Source: Asanoa siamensis
GTDB lineage: Bacteria; Actinomycetota; Actinomycetes; Mycobacteriales; Micromonosporaceae
Direction of reading: 5' to 3'
DNA length: 64,000 nucleotides
NCBI RefSeq assembly: GCF_016862555.1
Contig: NZ_BONE01000014.1
Span: forward strand, 1 to 64,000
Notes under the pieces: generated by a model
Seen by the model: only the letters and a program-made list of their open reading frames with translations
Told to the model about the DNA's origin: nothing
The model's database searches: none
Shown here: one piece after another, positions 12,618 to 20,189 of the stretch
Position numbering within the stretch: position 1 is the stretch's first letter
Layout: each line of letters opens with the position of its first letter
Made by a program: the position numbers and the translations under genes

Positions 12618-12941
12618 GTGGCGTCACTTTTCGCCGTGCTGGTGCGCGGTCCGTCGATGGCGCCCACCATGCGTGACGGTGACGCACTACTGGTGTTGCG
12701 CGGCGGTCGTCCGATCCGTCCCGGCGATGTCGTGGTCGCCAGTTTCCGCGCGCGCCCCGATCTGCTCGTCGTGAAACGCGCGGTCCGGCCCCAGGACGGC
12801 GGCTGGTGGCTGCGGGGCGACAACGAGTTCGTCACCGACGACTCCCGCGCGTACGGCGTCGCCGAGGTGCGCGGCCGCGTCGTCGCGCGTTACTGGCCGC
12901 GGCCGTCCCGGATCCGGTCACGCACTATGCTCGACAGTTAG
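12618..12941 (+). CDS. sodX: Nickel superoxide dismutase maturation protease (S26 family)
   Basis: A 107-residue signal-peptidase-like protease that removes the propeptide of Ni-SOD. The catalytic Ser is in RGPSMAPTM and the general-base Lys in VVKRAV; GDNEF.TDDSR is the conserved C-terminal box. There is no transmembrane anchor, fitting a cytosolic substrate. I chose the GTG at 12618, which follows GGAGG at optimal spacing (GCGGAGGAACGTTC), over upstream ATGs that extend into the sodN promoter. Divergent from sodN, as is common in actinobacteria. Confidence 0.92.
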   Translation: MASLFAVLVRGPSMAPTMRDGDALLVLRGGRPIRPGDVVVASFRARPDLLVVKRAVRPQDGGWWLRGDNEFVTDDSRAYGVAEVRGRVVARYWPRPSRIRSRTMLDS

Positions 12942-13040
12942 CGGGCAACCCCCGCTGTGCTTCGCCGGTCACCGCTGACCTCGCGTCGAGCCGGCACCTC
13001 TCTGCCGGCCGACCTTCGACGCGATTATGGAGTACTGCAC

Positions 13041-14216
13041 ATGTCCGCAGAGGATCCGGTTTTCCAACTGCACCGCGGCGGCAAGATGGCGGTCACCTCG
13101 ACCGTCCCACTGACCAGCCGCGACGACCTCTCGCTGGCCTACACACCGGGCGTCGCCCAGGTGTGCGAGGCGATCGCGGCCGATCCCACGCTGGTCGACG
13201 ACTACACCTGGGTGTCGCACACGGTGGCCGTGGTCACCGACGGCTCCGCCGTCCTCGGCCTCGGCAACATCGGCCCGCGCGCCGCGATGCCGGTCATGGA
13301 GGGCAAAGCCGTGCTGTTCAAGCAGTTCGGCGGTGTCGACGCCGTGCCGATCTGCCTCGACACACAGGACATCGACGGCATCATCGACACGGTGACGGCG
13401 CTCGCGCCGTCGTTCGGCGGCATCAACCTCGAGGACATCAGCGCACCGCGCTGCTTCGAGATCGAGCGCCGGCTCGACGAGGCGTTGCCGATCCCCGTGT
13501 TCCACGACGACCAGCACGGCACCGCGATCGTCGTGCTCGCCGCGCTGCGCAACGCGGCGTCCCTGCTCGAACGCAAGCTGACCGACCTGCGCGTGGTGGT
13601 CAGCGGCGCCGGCGCGGCCGGCATCGCGGTCACCAAGATGCTCGTCGCGGGCGGCGTCAACCCGGCCGAGGTGCTGCTCGTCGACTCGCGCGGCATCCTG
13701 CGCTCGGACCGTCCCGACCTGGCCGCGCCCGCCGCGGTCGCCAAGGCGGAGATGGCCGCGCTGACCAACCCGCACCGCCGCGACGGCGGCATCGCCGAGG
13801 CGCTCTCGGGCGCCGACGTGCTCATCGGCGTGTCCGGCGGCGAGATCCCCGAGTCGGCGGTGGCCACGATGGCCTCGGGCGCGATCGTCTTCGCCCTCGC
13901 CAACCCGACACCCGAGGTGCACCCCGAGATCGCGGCGCGGCACGCGGCCCTGGTGGCCACCGGCCGCAGCGATTTCCCCAACCAGATCAACAACGTGCTG
14001 GCGTTCCCGGGCATCTTCCGCGGCGCGCTGGAGGCCCGGGCCACCCGCATCACCGAGGGCATGAAGGTGGCGGCGGCCGACGCGATCGCGAACGTCGTCG
14101 CCGACAGCCTGAGCCCCGAGGCGTTCGTCCCGTCGCCGCTCGACCCGCGCGTCGCACCGGCGGTCGCCACCGCGGTCGCCGAAGCCGCACACCGCGACGG
14201 CGTCGCCCGGGTCTGA
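13041..14216 (+). CDS. Malic enzyme (oxaloacetate-decarboxylating malate dehydrogenase)
   Basis: 391 residues from the ATG at 13041 ([18 protein letters not shown]). Converts malate to pyruvate and CO2 with reduction of NAD(P). Visible motifs are [12 protein letters not shown], the malate/metal site [12 protein letters not shown] and the Rossmann loop [25 protein letters not shown] and FPNQINNVL are late conserved blocks. Short bacterial malic enzymes of this length lack the phosphotransacetylase-like extension. Cofactor choice (NAD or NADP) cannot be told by eye. A dispersed repeat begins about ten bases after its stop. Confidence 0.95.
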   Translation: MSAEDPVFQLHRGGKMAVTSTVPLTSRDDLSLAYTPGVAQVCEAIAADPTLVDDYTWVSHTVAVVTDGSAVLGLGNIGPRAAMPVMEGKAVLFKQFGGVDAVPICLDTQDIDGIIDTVTALAPSFGGINLEDISAPRCFEIERRLDEALPIPVFHDDQHGTAIVVLAALRNAASLLERKLTDLRVVVSGAGAAGIAVTKMLVAGGVNPAEVLLVDSRGILRSDRPDLAAPAAVAKAEMAALTNPHRRDGGIAEALSGADVLIGVSGGEIPESAVATMASGAIVFALANPTPEVHPEIAARHAALVATGRSDFPNQINNVLAFPGIFRGALEARATRITEGMKVAAADAIANVVADSLSPEAFVPSPLDPRVAPAVATAVAEAAHRDGVARV

Positions 14217-14225
14217 GAGATTTTT

Positions 14226-14306
14226 CCCGGGTCCGCCGGGGGCACGACCGTCGCTCCCGCCGGACACCGCTCCGCTTCGCTGCGCTGCCAGGTCCGCGGT
14301 TGGCAC
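14226..14306 (+). repeat. Dispersed hairpin repeat, copy B
   Basis: Reads CCGGGTCCGCCGGGGGCACGA at its start and ends CAGGTCCGCGGTTGG, like copy A. It begins ten bases after the malic enzyme stop, in the same orientation relative to that gene as copies A and C have to theirs. The inner part GGG-C-ACGACCGTCGCTCCC folds into a near-perfect stem. Confidence 0.8.
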
Positions 14307-14392
14307 CACCAACCACGGACCTGGTGCCGTTCTCGCTCTGCTCTGCTTCCATGGGCGCGGCGCCGCGGCCGCCCAGCGGCTAGATTCCACAC

Positions 14393-15343
14393 ATGCGTGC
14401 TGCCTTCGCGACCAAGTTCGATGACGCCAACCCGTTGTCCGCGCTCGCCGTCGGTGAGATGCCCGAACCCGAGCAGCGCGACGGCTGGGCCACCGTCGAG
14501 GTGCGGGCCAGTTCGCTCAACCACCACGACCTCTGGTCGCTGCGCGGCGTCGGGCTGCGCGAGCAGCAGCTACCGATGATCCTGGGCTGTGACGCCGCCG
14601 GCATCGCGCCGGGTGGCGAGGAGGTCGTCGTCTATCCGGTCATCACGACCCCGAGCGACCCGCGGGGCTACTCGCTCCTGTCCGAGCACTTCCCGGGGAC
14701 CTTCGCGCAACGCGTCGCCGTACCCGTGGAGAACCTGGTCCCGAAGCCGGCCGACCTGTCCTGGGCCGACGTCGCCTGCCTGCCGACGGCGTGGCTGACC
14801 GCCTACCGGATGCTGACCACCAAGGGTCGGGTCGACGAGACCGACGCGGTGCTGATCCAGGGTGCCGGCGGCGGCGTCGCCACCGCGGCCGCGCTGATCG
14901 CCGTCGCCATGGACAAGCGGGTCTACGTCACGAGCCGCGACGCCGACAAGCGCGACCGGATCAGCGCGCGCGGCGCGACGGCCCTCGAGCCGGGCGCGCG
15001 GCTGCCGGAACGGGTCGGCGTGGTGATCGAGACGGTCGGCGAGGCGACGTTCGAGCACTCGATGAAGGCCAGCGCCCCCGGCGCGCGCATCGTCGTGTCC
15101 GGCGCGACCTCGGGCCACCTACCGACATTCGACCTGCGCCGGGTGTACGCGATGCAACTCGAGATCCTCGGCAGCTCCATGGGCACCCCCGGCGAACTCG
15201 CCGCGCTGCTCGCGTTCTGCGCCGACAAGGCCGTCCGCCCGATCGTCGACGAGGTGATCGGCTTCTCCGAGGTCGAGCGCGCCTTCGGCCGCCTCCACGA
15301 GGGCGACGTGTTCGGCAAGATCGTGCTGGACCACACCCGCTAA
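14393..15343 (+). CDS. Quinone oxidoreductase / zinc-less MDR-family NAD(P)H dehydrogenase
   Basis: 316 residues of the medium-chain dehydrogenase/reductase family. The N-terminal GroES-like domain has SSLNHHDLWSLRG and GCDAAGIAPGGEEV; the Rossmann domain has VLIQGAGGGVATAAALIAVA. The structural-zinc cysteine cluster is absent, fitting a quinone-oxidoreductase-like rather than zinc alcohol dehydrogenase role. The conserved end LHEGDVFGKIVLDH matches the family. Substrate unknown. It has its own spacer upstream and is convergent with a small membrane-protein gene. Confidence 0.85.
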   Translation: MRAAFATKFDDANPLSALAVGEMPEPEQRDGWATVEVRASSLNHHDLWSLRGVGLREQQLPMILGCDAAGIAPGGEEVVVYPVITTPSDPRGYSLLSEHFPGTFAQRVAVPVENLVPKPADLSWADVACLPTAWLTAYRMLTTKGRVDETDAVLIQGAGGGVATAAALIAVAMDKRVYVTSRDADKRDRISARGATALEPGARLPERVGVVIETVGEATFEHSMKASAPGARIVVSGATSGHLPTFDLRRVYAMQLEILGSSMGTPGELAALLAFCADKAVRPIVDEVIGFSEVERAFGRLHEGDVFGKIVLDHTR

Positions 15344-15352
15344 ACGCGGGCC

Positions 15353-15745
15353 TCAGCCGACCCCGAGGGCGCGGTTGCTCGCCGGCGCCAGCATCAGGCC
15401 GCAGAGCAGCAGGCCGAGCGCGATCAGCAGCGCGCCGAGCCAGGCCAGCCCGCCCTGGATCATGTAGTAACCGACGGCACAGAGCATGAGCTGCAACACG
15501 ATGCCCGGCCCGCGGGCGCCGGCGCGGCCCTGGCCGAGCGCGCGCCCGATCAGGAACAGCGCCAGGGCGCCGAACGCCGCGAACACGGCGAGCAGCAGGC
15601 CCGACGTGGTGTCCACCGCTTCTACCGTGAGCAGCTCGTACACCAGGTAGGCGGTGAGCACGACCATGCCGGCGGCTTCCGCGAACAGCAGCCACACGGC
15701 GGCGCGCAGGGTGCTGGGCGCGGGCTCGGCGGGGGTCTCGGACAC
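15353..15745 (-). CDS. Small integral membrane protein, four predicted helices
   Basis: 130 residues from a GTG at 15745 (MSETPAEPAPSTLRAAVWLL). Four hydrophobic segments follow: around residues 14-40, 48-70, 77-95 and 98-118. A basic/Gly stretch (GQGRAGARGPG) separates helices 2 and 3. It is convergent with the quinone oxidoreductase, with a nine-base gap, and divergent from the lipid kinase gene. No family function recognised. Confidence 0.7.
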   Translation of the reverse strand: MSETPAEPAPSTLRAAVWLLFAEAAGMVVLTAYLVYELLTVEAVDTTSGLLLAVFAAFGALALFLIGRALGQGRAGARGPGIVLQLMLCAVGYYMIQGGLAWLGALLIALGLLLCGLMLAPASNRALGVG

Positions 15746-15836
15746 GCGGCCACGATACCGCCGCGGTGCGCGACACAGCTCACGGGCGCGGCAAAGGCCG
15801 CACGGAGGGTGACCGCACGCGGGTACAGTCCGCCAC

Positions 15837-16787
15837 ATGCGGGCCTTGCTGGTGGTCAACCCGAAGGCCACCACAACCTCCGAACGCAGCCGCGACGTCC
15901 TGATCCGTGCGCTGCGAAGCGCTGTCGACCTGCGGGTCGAGTTCACCCGCCGGCGCGGCCACGCGGTCAACCTGGTCCGCGAGGCGGCGCGGCACGGCGT
16001 CGACGTGGTGGTCACCCTCGGTGGGGACGGAACGGTCAACGAGGCCGTCAACGGCCTGATGGGTGCGCTGCCGGAGCTGCCGCCGCTGGGCGACACCACA
16101 CCGGCCGAGCGGTTGCCCGCCCTCGCGGTCGTACCCGGTGGATCGACGAACGTCTTCGCCCGGGCCATCGGGCTCCCGAAAGACTGGATAGAAGGCACCG
16201 GCGTGATCCTCGAGGGGTTGCGCGCGGGCCGGTTCCGCACGATCGGGCTCGGCCGGGCGGACGACCGCTACTTCACTTTCTGTGCAGGATTCGGTCTCGA
16301 CGCGGCGGTCATCCGGCGCGTCGAACGGGCCCGATCGCGCGGCCGTGTGTCGACGAACACGCTGTATCTGCGGTCTACGTTCGGTGAGTATCTGGCGACC
16401 GACCGGCGCCATCCGGCGATCTCGCTGGAGCGGCCGGCCGAGACGATCATCGATGAGCTCGCCTCGGTGATCATCCAGAACACCACGCCGTGGACCTATC
16501 TCGGCGATCGGGCGGTAAGCCCCAATCCGGACGCTTCGTTCGATCTTGGACTTGACGTGCTGGCCCTTCGTCAGCTAGCGGTCGCGACCACGACACGCAC
16601 AGTCACGCAGATTTTGTCGCCGCGCACGAATCCCCACGGCCGGCAAATCGTTCAACTCCACGACATTCACGAATTCACGCTGCTCGCGAGGCGTCCCGAG
16701 GCCTTCCAAGTCGATGGCGACTATCTCGGCGAGCGGGAAAAAGTCAGATTTACCTCCGTGGCGCAAGCGCTGAGAGTAATCTGCTGA
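15837..16787 (+). CDS. Diacylglycerol/sphingosine-kinase-family lipid kinase
   Basis: 316 residues of the DAGK catalytic family (YegS/DgkB type). VVNPKATTT at the N-terminus and VTLGGDGTVNEAVNGL are the nucleotide-binding signature; AVVPGGSTNVFARAIGLP is the second conserved loop. A C-terminal beta-rich domain contains FQVDGDYLGE, the usual end of the family. It phosphorylates a membrane lipid on the cytosolic face; the exact lipid is not deducible. In many actinobacteria this gene sits beside whiB1, as here. Confidence 0.9.
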   Translation: MRALLVVNPKATTTSERSRDVLIRALRSAVDLRVEFTRRRGHAVNLVREAARHGVDVVVTLGGDGTVNEAVNGLMGALPELPPLGDTTPAERLPALAVVPGGSTNVFARAIGLPKDWIEGTGVILEGLRAGRFRTIGLGRADDRYFTFCAGFGLDAAVIRRVERARSRGRVSTNTLYLRSTFGEYLATDRRHPAISLERPAETIIDELASVIIQNTTPWTYLGDRAVSPNPDASFDLGLDVLALRQLAVATTTRTVTQILSPRTNPHGRQIVQLHDIHEFTLLARRPEAFQVDGDYLGEREKVRFTSVAQALRVIC

Positions 16788-16941
16788 GGAGCGGGTACGG
16801 GGTGTCAGGGCGCGGATTTTGGCCGTCGCAGGGGTGACACGTGCCGGAAATGCCAGTAATGTGGCCCGGACCGTACTACATTGATTGCGGCTGGCGAAAT
16901 CCGGGTGCCGGGCAGTTGCTCGAAAACCGGACAAAGGGGTC

Positions 16942-17015
16942 GTGAGCTTGCTCACCCGCTCAGACTTTTTCGCGGCGTCCCCCTTGACATCGCGACAGTT
17001 CGTGAAAGTATTCAC
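16942..17015 (+). promoter_or_regulatory. whiB1 promoter region with two CRP-type palindromes
   Basis: The 421-base gap before whiB1 contains two exact GTGA-N6-TCAC sequences, GTGAGCTTGCTCAC (16942-16955) and GTGAAAGTATTCAC (17002-17015), centred 60 bp apart. The second overlaps the likely -10 region downstream of TTGACA (16984-16989). The half-sites match the cAMP-receptor-protein consensus, and in Mycobacterium tuberculosis the CRP homologue is known to bind the whiB1 promoter. The rest of the spacer, including the ~190-base leader, shows no gene. Confidence 0.65.
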
Positions 17016-17208
17016 AAGCGAAAACGAGTTACGGGAACGTTGCCCGCGAGCACTTAGCGAGCACCCTCGGCGCCGTTCCCGAAGGCTAGTCGCCTGCCCA
17101 CGTGGTGCCGACGTGTCGGATGCTCACCGTCACGGAGTGCAACGCGCGCGCATATAGAAAGATCCACCCGCATCTGTTTGCCATCGCTGAACGAGGAGTG
17201 TTGCCGCC

Positions 17209-17466
17209 ATGGACTGGCGCCACCATGCTGCCTGCCGCGACGAGGACCCGGAGCTGTTCTTCCCGATCGGCACTTCCGGTCCGGCTCTGTTGCAGGTCGA
17301 GCAGGCCAAGGCTGTCTGCCGGCGGTGCTCTGCGACCGACCAGTGCCTGCAGTGGGCTCTGGAGTCCGGTCAGGACGCCGGCGTCTGGGGCGGAATGAGC
17401 GAGGAAGAGCGGCGCGCGGTCAAGCGCCGTGGCGGCCTTCGGGTCCTGCGCGCTCACTCCGCCTGA
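17209..17466 (+). CDS. whiB1: WhiB-family iron-sulfur transcription factor, WhiB1 type
   Basis: 85 residues. The four [4Fe-4S] ligands are Cys9 in HHAACRDED and the CRRC-x5-C cluster in VCRRCSATDQC; the GVWGG turn and a basic C-terminus (RRAVKRRGGLRVLRA) are diagnostic of WhiB1/WblE. In mycobacteria WhiB1 is essential, binds the primary sigma factor and responds to nitric oxide. Context supports the orthology: a lipid kinase precedes it and the PdtaS kinase, TB7.3-like protein and SigR system follow on the same stretch. A perfect terminator lies 20 bases downstream. Confidence 0.95.
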   Translation: MDWRHHAACRDEDPELFFPIGTSGPALLQVEQAKAVCRRCSATDQCLQWALESGQDAGVWGGMSEEERRAVKRRGGLRVLRAHSA

Positions 17467-17485
17467 TCAAGAGCACCAACCGCAA

Positions 17486-17519
17486 GGACGCCCCGGGCAA
17501 CCGGGGCGTCCTGCGTTTT
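17486..17519 (+). terminator. Intrinsic terminator of whiB1
   Basis: Perfect 11-bp arms GGACGCCCCGG (17486-17496) and CCGGGGCGTCC (17501-17511) around a GCAA tetraloop, followed by TGCGTTTT. This is the clearest Rho-independent terminator in the window. Confidence 0.93.
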
Positions 17520-17557
17520 CCCGAAAGTCGTTCAACTGCTGTTCACCTTCGCCGTTC

Positions 17558-17953
17558 CTAGCGGACGCTGGTGATCCGGCAGGTCCCGCCCGGTGCGGGC
17601 GCGTCCAGCGACGCGCTCTCCTCGACGGCGACCACGCCACCCGCGGGAACGTTCCGGGCCGTCATCGACCGCGTGTCGATCCGCACACCGTCGGCGTCGA
17701 GATACTCGACCTGGATGTGGGCCGTACGCGTGTCCGCGCCCGTGTTCCGCACCTCCAGGGCGACCGTGCCGGTCGACCCGCTCAGGTCGCACGCGGTCAC
17801 GTCGACCGACATCTCCTCCGCGCGCGCCCGGTTCTCCCGGTCGCCGAGCCAGATCACGACCGTGACCAGGCCCAACAGCCCGATGATGGTCAGCGCGCCC
17901 GGCAGCGTGGTGTAGAAGGGCGGCTTGGTCGGCTGGCCCGCGTCGCTGGTCAC
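17558..17953 (-). CDS. Membrane-anchored protein with extracytoplasmic Ig-like/FxLYD-type domain
   Basis: 131 residues from a GTG start (MTSDAGQPTKPPFYTTLPG). A single transmembrane helix (residues ~19-36, LTIIGLLGLVTVVIWLG) puts a beta-rich C-terminal domain outside the cell: ALEVRNTGADTRTAHIQVEYLDADG resembles FxLYD/DUF-type beta sandwiches. Two cysteines (in VTACDLS and GGTCRI) may form a disulfide. Convergent with whiB1, sharing the terminator region. Function unknown. Confidence 0.7.
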   Translation of the reverse strand: MTSDAGQPTKPPFYTTLPGALTIIGLLGLVTVVIWLGDRENRARAEEMSVDVTACDLSGSTGTVALEVRNTGADTRTAHIQVEYLDADGVRIDTRSMTARNVPAGGVVAVEESASLDAPAPGGTCRITSVR

Positions 17954-18009
17954 GGCCGCAAGCTATCCGCCCAGCCCCGCCAAACGGAGCAATCACTCCA
18001 AAGTGGGCT

Positions 18010-18099
18010 GTGCCAGCTACCGATGCCTGGACTGTCAGTCGGCATGGAGAAGCAGTGCCGGCTACCGATGCCTGGACTATCAGTCGGCATGGAGAATCC
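18010..18099. repeat. Two tandem 45-bp repeats
   Basis: Units at 18010-18054 and 18055-18099 differ at few positions. Each contains GCTACCGATGCCTGGACT and TCAGTCGGCATGGAGA, with an internal palindrome around GACTGTCAGTC (GACTATCAGTC in the second). They lie in a 483-base gap (17954-18436) with no gene. Confidence 0.85.
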
Positions 18100-18344
18100 A
18101 GGCCGACGGTGGTCCCGCACGCGGCGGCAAGCCCGGAAACCCCGGCCAACGTTGGACCGTCACGTGCCGGCACGCCCTGAAACCCAAGCCCACGGTGGTC
18201 CCGCACGGAGAGTCGTTCTCCGCGCCCGGGTGGTCCGCGCCGCAGCCGACATGCTTTCGCACGTAGCCACATGCGAAAGCATGTGCGGCGCCGGCAAGCC
18301 ACGAAATCCAGGCCGACGGTGGACCCGCACGTGGCGGCGAGCCA
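18095..18344. repeat. Degenerate ~40-bp repeats, at least four copies
   Basis: A 39-bp sequence starting AATCCAGGCCGACGGTGG occurs at 18095 and again at 18305 with three differences. Weaker copies begin near 18137 and at 18181 (AACCCAAGCCCACGGTGGTC). Together with the 45-bp pair and the hairpin at 18250 they occupy most of the gap between the 17558 and 18437 genes. No open reading frame there looks coding. Confidence 0.75.
18250..18283. repeat. Perfect 12-bp inverted repeat
   Basis: Arms CATGCTTTCGCA (18250-18261) and TGCGAAAGCATG (18272-18283) with a ten-base loop. A diverged relative with the same layout lies at 62583-62622, so it is probably a dispersed palindromic element. Confidence 0.8.
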
Positions 18345-18436
18345 CGAGACCCGGCCGGTTCCCGTGCGATCCCGAACCAGGTTCGGGGGTCGGTGGCCTG
18401 ACGGCCTTCGGTATCCGGCCGATGTGCGGGTTTGGG

Positions 18437-19249
18437 TCAGGCCGCGTAGGCCATCGTGCAGATCGGTTCGCGGGCCGTGCGGCTGCGGGTCAGGACCAGG
18501 TGGGCCAGTTCCGCCGCGCCGCCCAGTGGCTCCGCGACCACTGCCGCGCCGGCTGAGCGGGCCGCTGTGATCACCGTCTCGTGCAGGAGGCCCGGCGCCA
18601 GGAAGTAGGACGCGACGCCGATGTGGCGGGCGCCCTCGGCGCGTAGGCAGGCCACCGCCTCGTCGCCCGTCGGTGCGGCCGCCGAGGCGTAGGCGACCTG
18701 GCAGGGTACGCCGCCGAGGGCGGTCGACAGGTTCGCCGCCACCGTCTCCACCGTGGTGCGCGCGGCCGCGTCGCGGGTGCCCGCCGCCGCCAGCACCACG
18801 CCGTCCAGCGGCAGCCGGCCCGGTGCCCAGACGCCCGCCGCCGACGAGGCCGCCGCCAGGCGCCGGCGTAGGGCCGCGAGCAGCAGCGGCGACGTCACAC
18901 CGCCGACCGGGCCGAGCACGTCGGAGATCGACACGGGCATCCGCAACCCCTGCTCCCGCGCGGTCATCAGCGCCGCGGGGATGTCGACCCGGCCGTGGTA
19001 CGCCGACGTCAGCAGCAACGGCACCAGCGTCGCCCGGGCCGCGCCCGCCGCCTCCAGGTCCAGGAGCACGTCGGCCGGCCGCGGCCCGGCGTGGTCGAGG
19101 AACGACAGCCGGACCGGCGTACGCGGCACGGAACGACGCACCGCGGCCACCAGCGCGGCGTTGGCGCGGGCCGCGCGCGGGTCACGGCTGCCGTGTGCCA
19201 CCAGCACCAACGGGCCGGGTGCGGTGGGCTGCCAGAGGCGCAAGGTCAT
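18437..19249 (-). CDS. Sirohydrochlorin chelatase (CbiX/SirB-like)
   Basis: 270 residues from the ATG at 19249. Inserts metal into sirohydrochlorin; beside a sulfite reductase the expected product is siroheme (Fe2+). The chelatase signature LVAHGSRDPRAARAN is at the N-terminus and a second half-domain has GVVLAAAGTRDAAA; the histidine of SAYHGRVDIP fits the metal-binding site. The two-half layout matches CbiX long forms. Start chosen because its ATG overlaps the cysH stop (ATGA), making it the last gene of the sir operon. Confidence 0.88.
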   Translation of the reverse strand: MTLRLWQPTAPGPLVLVAHGSRDPRAARANAALVAAVRRSVPRTPVRLSFLDHAGPRPADVLLDLEAAGAARATLVPLLLTSAYHGRVDIPAALMTAREQGLRMPVSISDVLGPVGGVTSPLLLAALRRRLAAASSAAGVWAPGRLPLDGVVLAAAGTRDAAARTTVETVAANLSTALGGVPCQVAYASAAAPTGDEAVACLRAEGARHIGVASYFLAPGLLHETVITAARSAGAAVVAEPLGGAAELAHLVLTRSRTAREPICTMAYAA

Positions 19250-20010
19250 AGGTGCAGGCCGCATTCCGTCTTGTCGAACATCGCCCACCGGCCGGCGCGC
19301 GGGTCCTCGCCGGCCTTGGTGCGCCGCGTGCACGGCCAGCATCCGATGGAGCTGTAGCCCTGCTTGAACAGTTCGTTGACCGGCACGTTAAACCGGGAGA
19401 TATAGCTGTCGACGTCGGCCTGCGTCCACGCCGCGATCGGGTTGACCTTGACCTTGCCCTTGCGGGCGTCGAACGCGACGACCGGCGTGTTGGCGCGGGT
19501 CGGCGACTCGTCTCGGCGCAACCCGGCGGCCCAGGCGTCGTAGTCGCCCAGCGCCCGCTCGAGCGGCTCGACCTTGCGCATGAAGCAGCACTCGTCGGGG
19601 GCGCGGTTGAACAGCCGCGGGCCATATTCCCCGTCCTGCTGGCCGACGGTCATCCGGGGGCGGATCGACCGCACGTTGACCGGCATGGTGCGGGCCACGG
19701 TGTCGCGGACCTTCAGGGTCTCGGGGAAGTGCAGGCCGGTGTCGAGGAACACGACGTCGACGCCGGGGGCGACGCGGGAGACCAGGTGGGCGACCACGGC
19801 GTCGGCCATCGAGCTCGTCACGCAGAACCGGGCACCGAACGTCTCGGACGCCCAGCGGGCGATCTCCAGCGCCGGCGCGCCTTCCAGGTCGCGGCCGGCG
19901 GCCTCGGCCAGGGACTTGAGCTCGTCGGCGGAGCGCCGGTCGGTCGAAGCCGGGCGCGGGGCACCGCCCAGCGACACCAGACCCAAGCCGGCGGCGTTCA
20001 GGGCACTCAT
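19246..20010 (-). CDS. cysH: Phosphoadenylyl/adenylyl-sulfate reductase
   Basis: 254 residues; reduces activated sulfate (APS or PAPS) to sulfite with thioredoxin. The PP-loop-type N-terminus includes ARFCVTSSMADAVVAHL, and DTGLHFPET is the conserved substrate site. Two cysteine pairs (CCFMRKVEPLER and IGCWPCTRRTKAGEDPRAGRW) match the [4Fe-4S]-binding bacterial APS reductases, so APS is the more likely substrate. KTECGLH at the end carries the catalytic cysteine. It overlaps its neighbours by four bases on both sides. Confidence 0.95.
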   Translation of the reverse strand: MSALNAAGLGLVSLGGAPRPASTDRRSADELKSLAEAAGRDLEGAPALEIARWASETFGARFCVTSSMADAVVAHLVSRVAPGVDVVFLDTGLHFPETLKVRDTVARTMPVNVRSIRPRMTVGQQDGEYGPRLFNRAPDECCFMRKVEPLERALGDYDAWAAGLRRDESPTRANTPVVAFDARKGKVKVNPIAAWTQADVDSYISRFNVPVNELFKQGYSSIGCWPCTRRTKAGEDPRAGRWAMFDKTECGLHL

Positions 20011-20189
20011 CTGATTGCCTCACCTCTTCCGTCCGGGGGAACGAGGCCCGCGGCACGCAGGCCCAGGAACTTGACCGAGAAGACCCGTTGACAGCCGCGG
20101 CACTCCCAGGCGCCGTGCGACTCCTCGTGCGGCCGCAGGTCCTCCTCGGCGCAGTAGGGGCAGTACATCGGCGCGGCCCGCTCGCTCAT
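20007..20189 (-). CDS. Small zinc-ribbon protein of the sulfite-reduction operon
   Basis: 60 residues, MYCPYCAEEDLRPHEE...AWECRGCQRVFSVKFLG. Two CxxC knuckles (CPYC and CRGC) predict one bound zinc or iron-sulfur centre. ATGA overlaps on both sides (sir before it, cysH after it) show strict co-translation. Actinobacterial sir-cysH operons commonly carry such a gene; an electron-transfer or assembly role for Sir or CysH is inference. Confidence 0.85.
   Translation of the reverse strand: MSERAAPMYCPYCAEEDLRPHEESHGAWECRGCQRVFSVKFLGLRAAGLVPPDGRGEAIR

Noticed and set aside
16885-17157. A 90-codon frame in the whiB1 promoter region
   Set aside because: It overlaps the promoter and CRP palindromes, has no ribosome site and no protein-like pattern.
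18010-18099. Possible CRISPR array from the 45-bp repeats
   Set aside because: Only two direct units without spacers, no further copies in regular spacing and no cas genes in the window.
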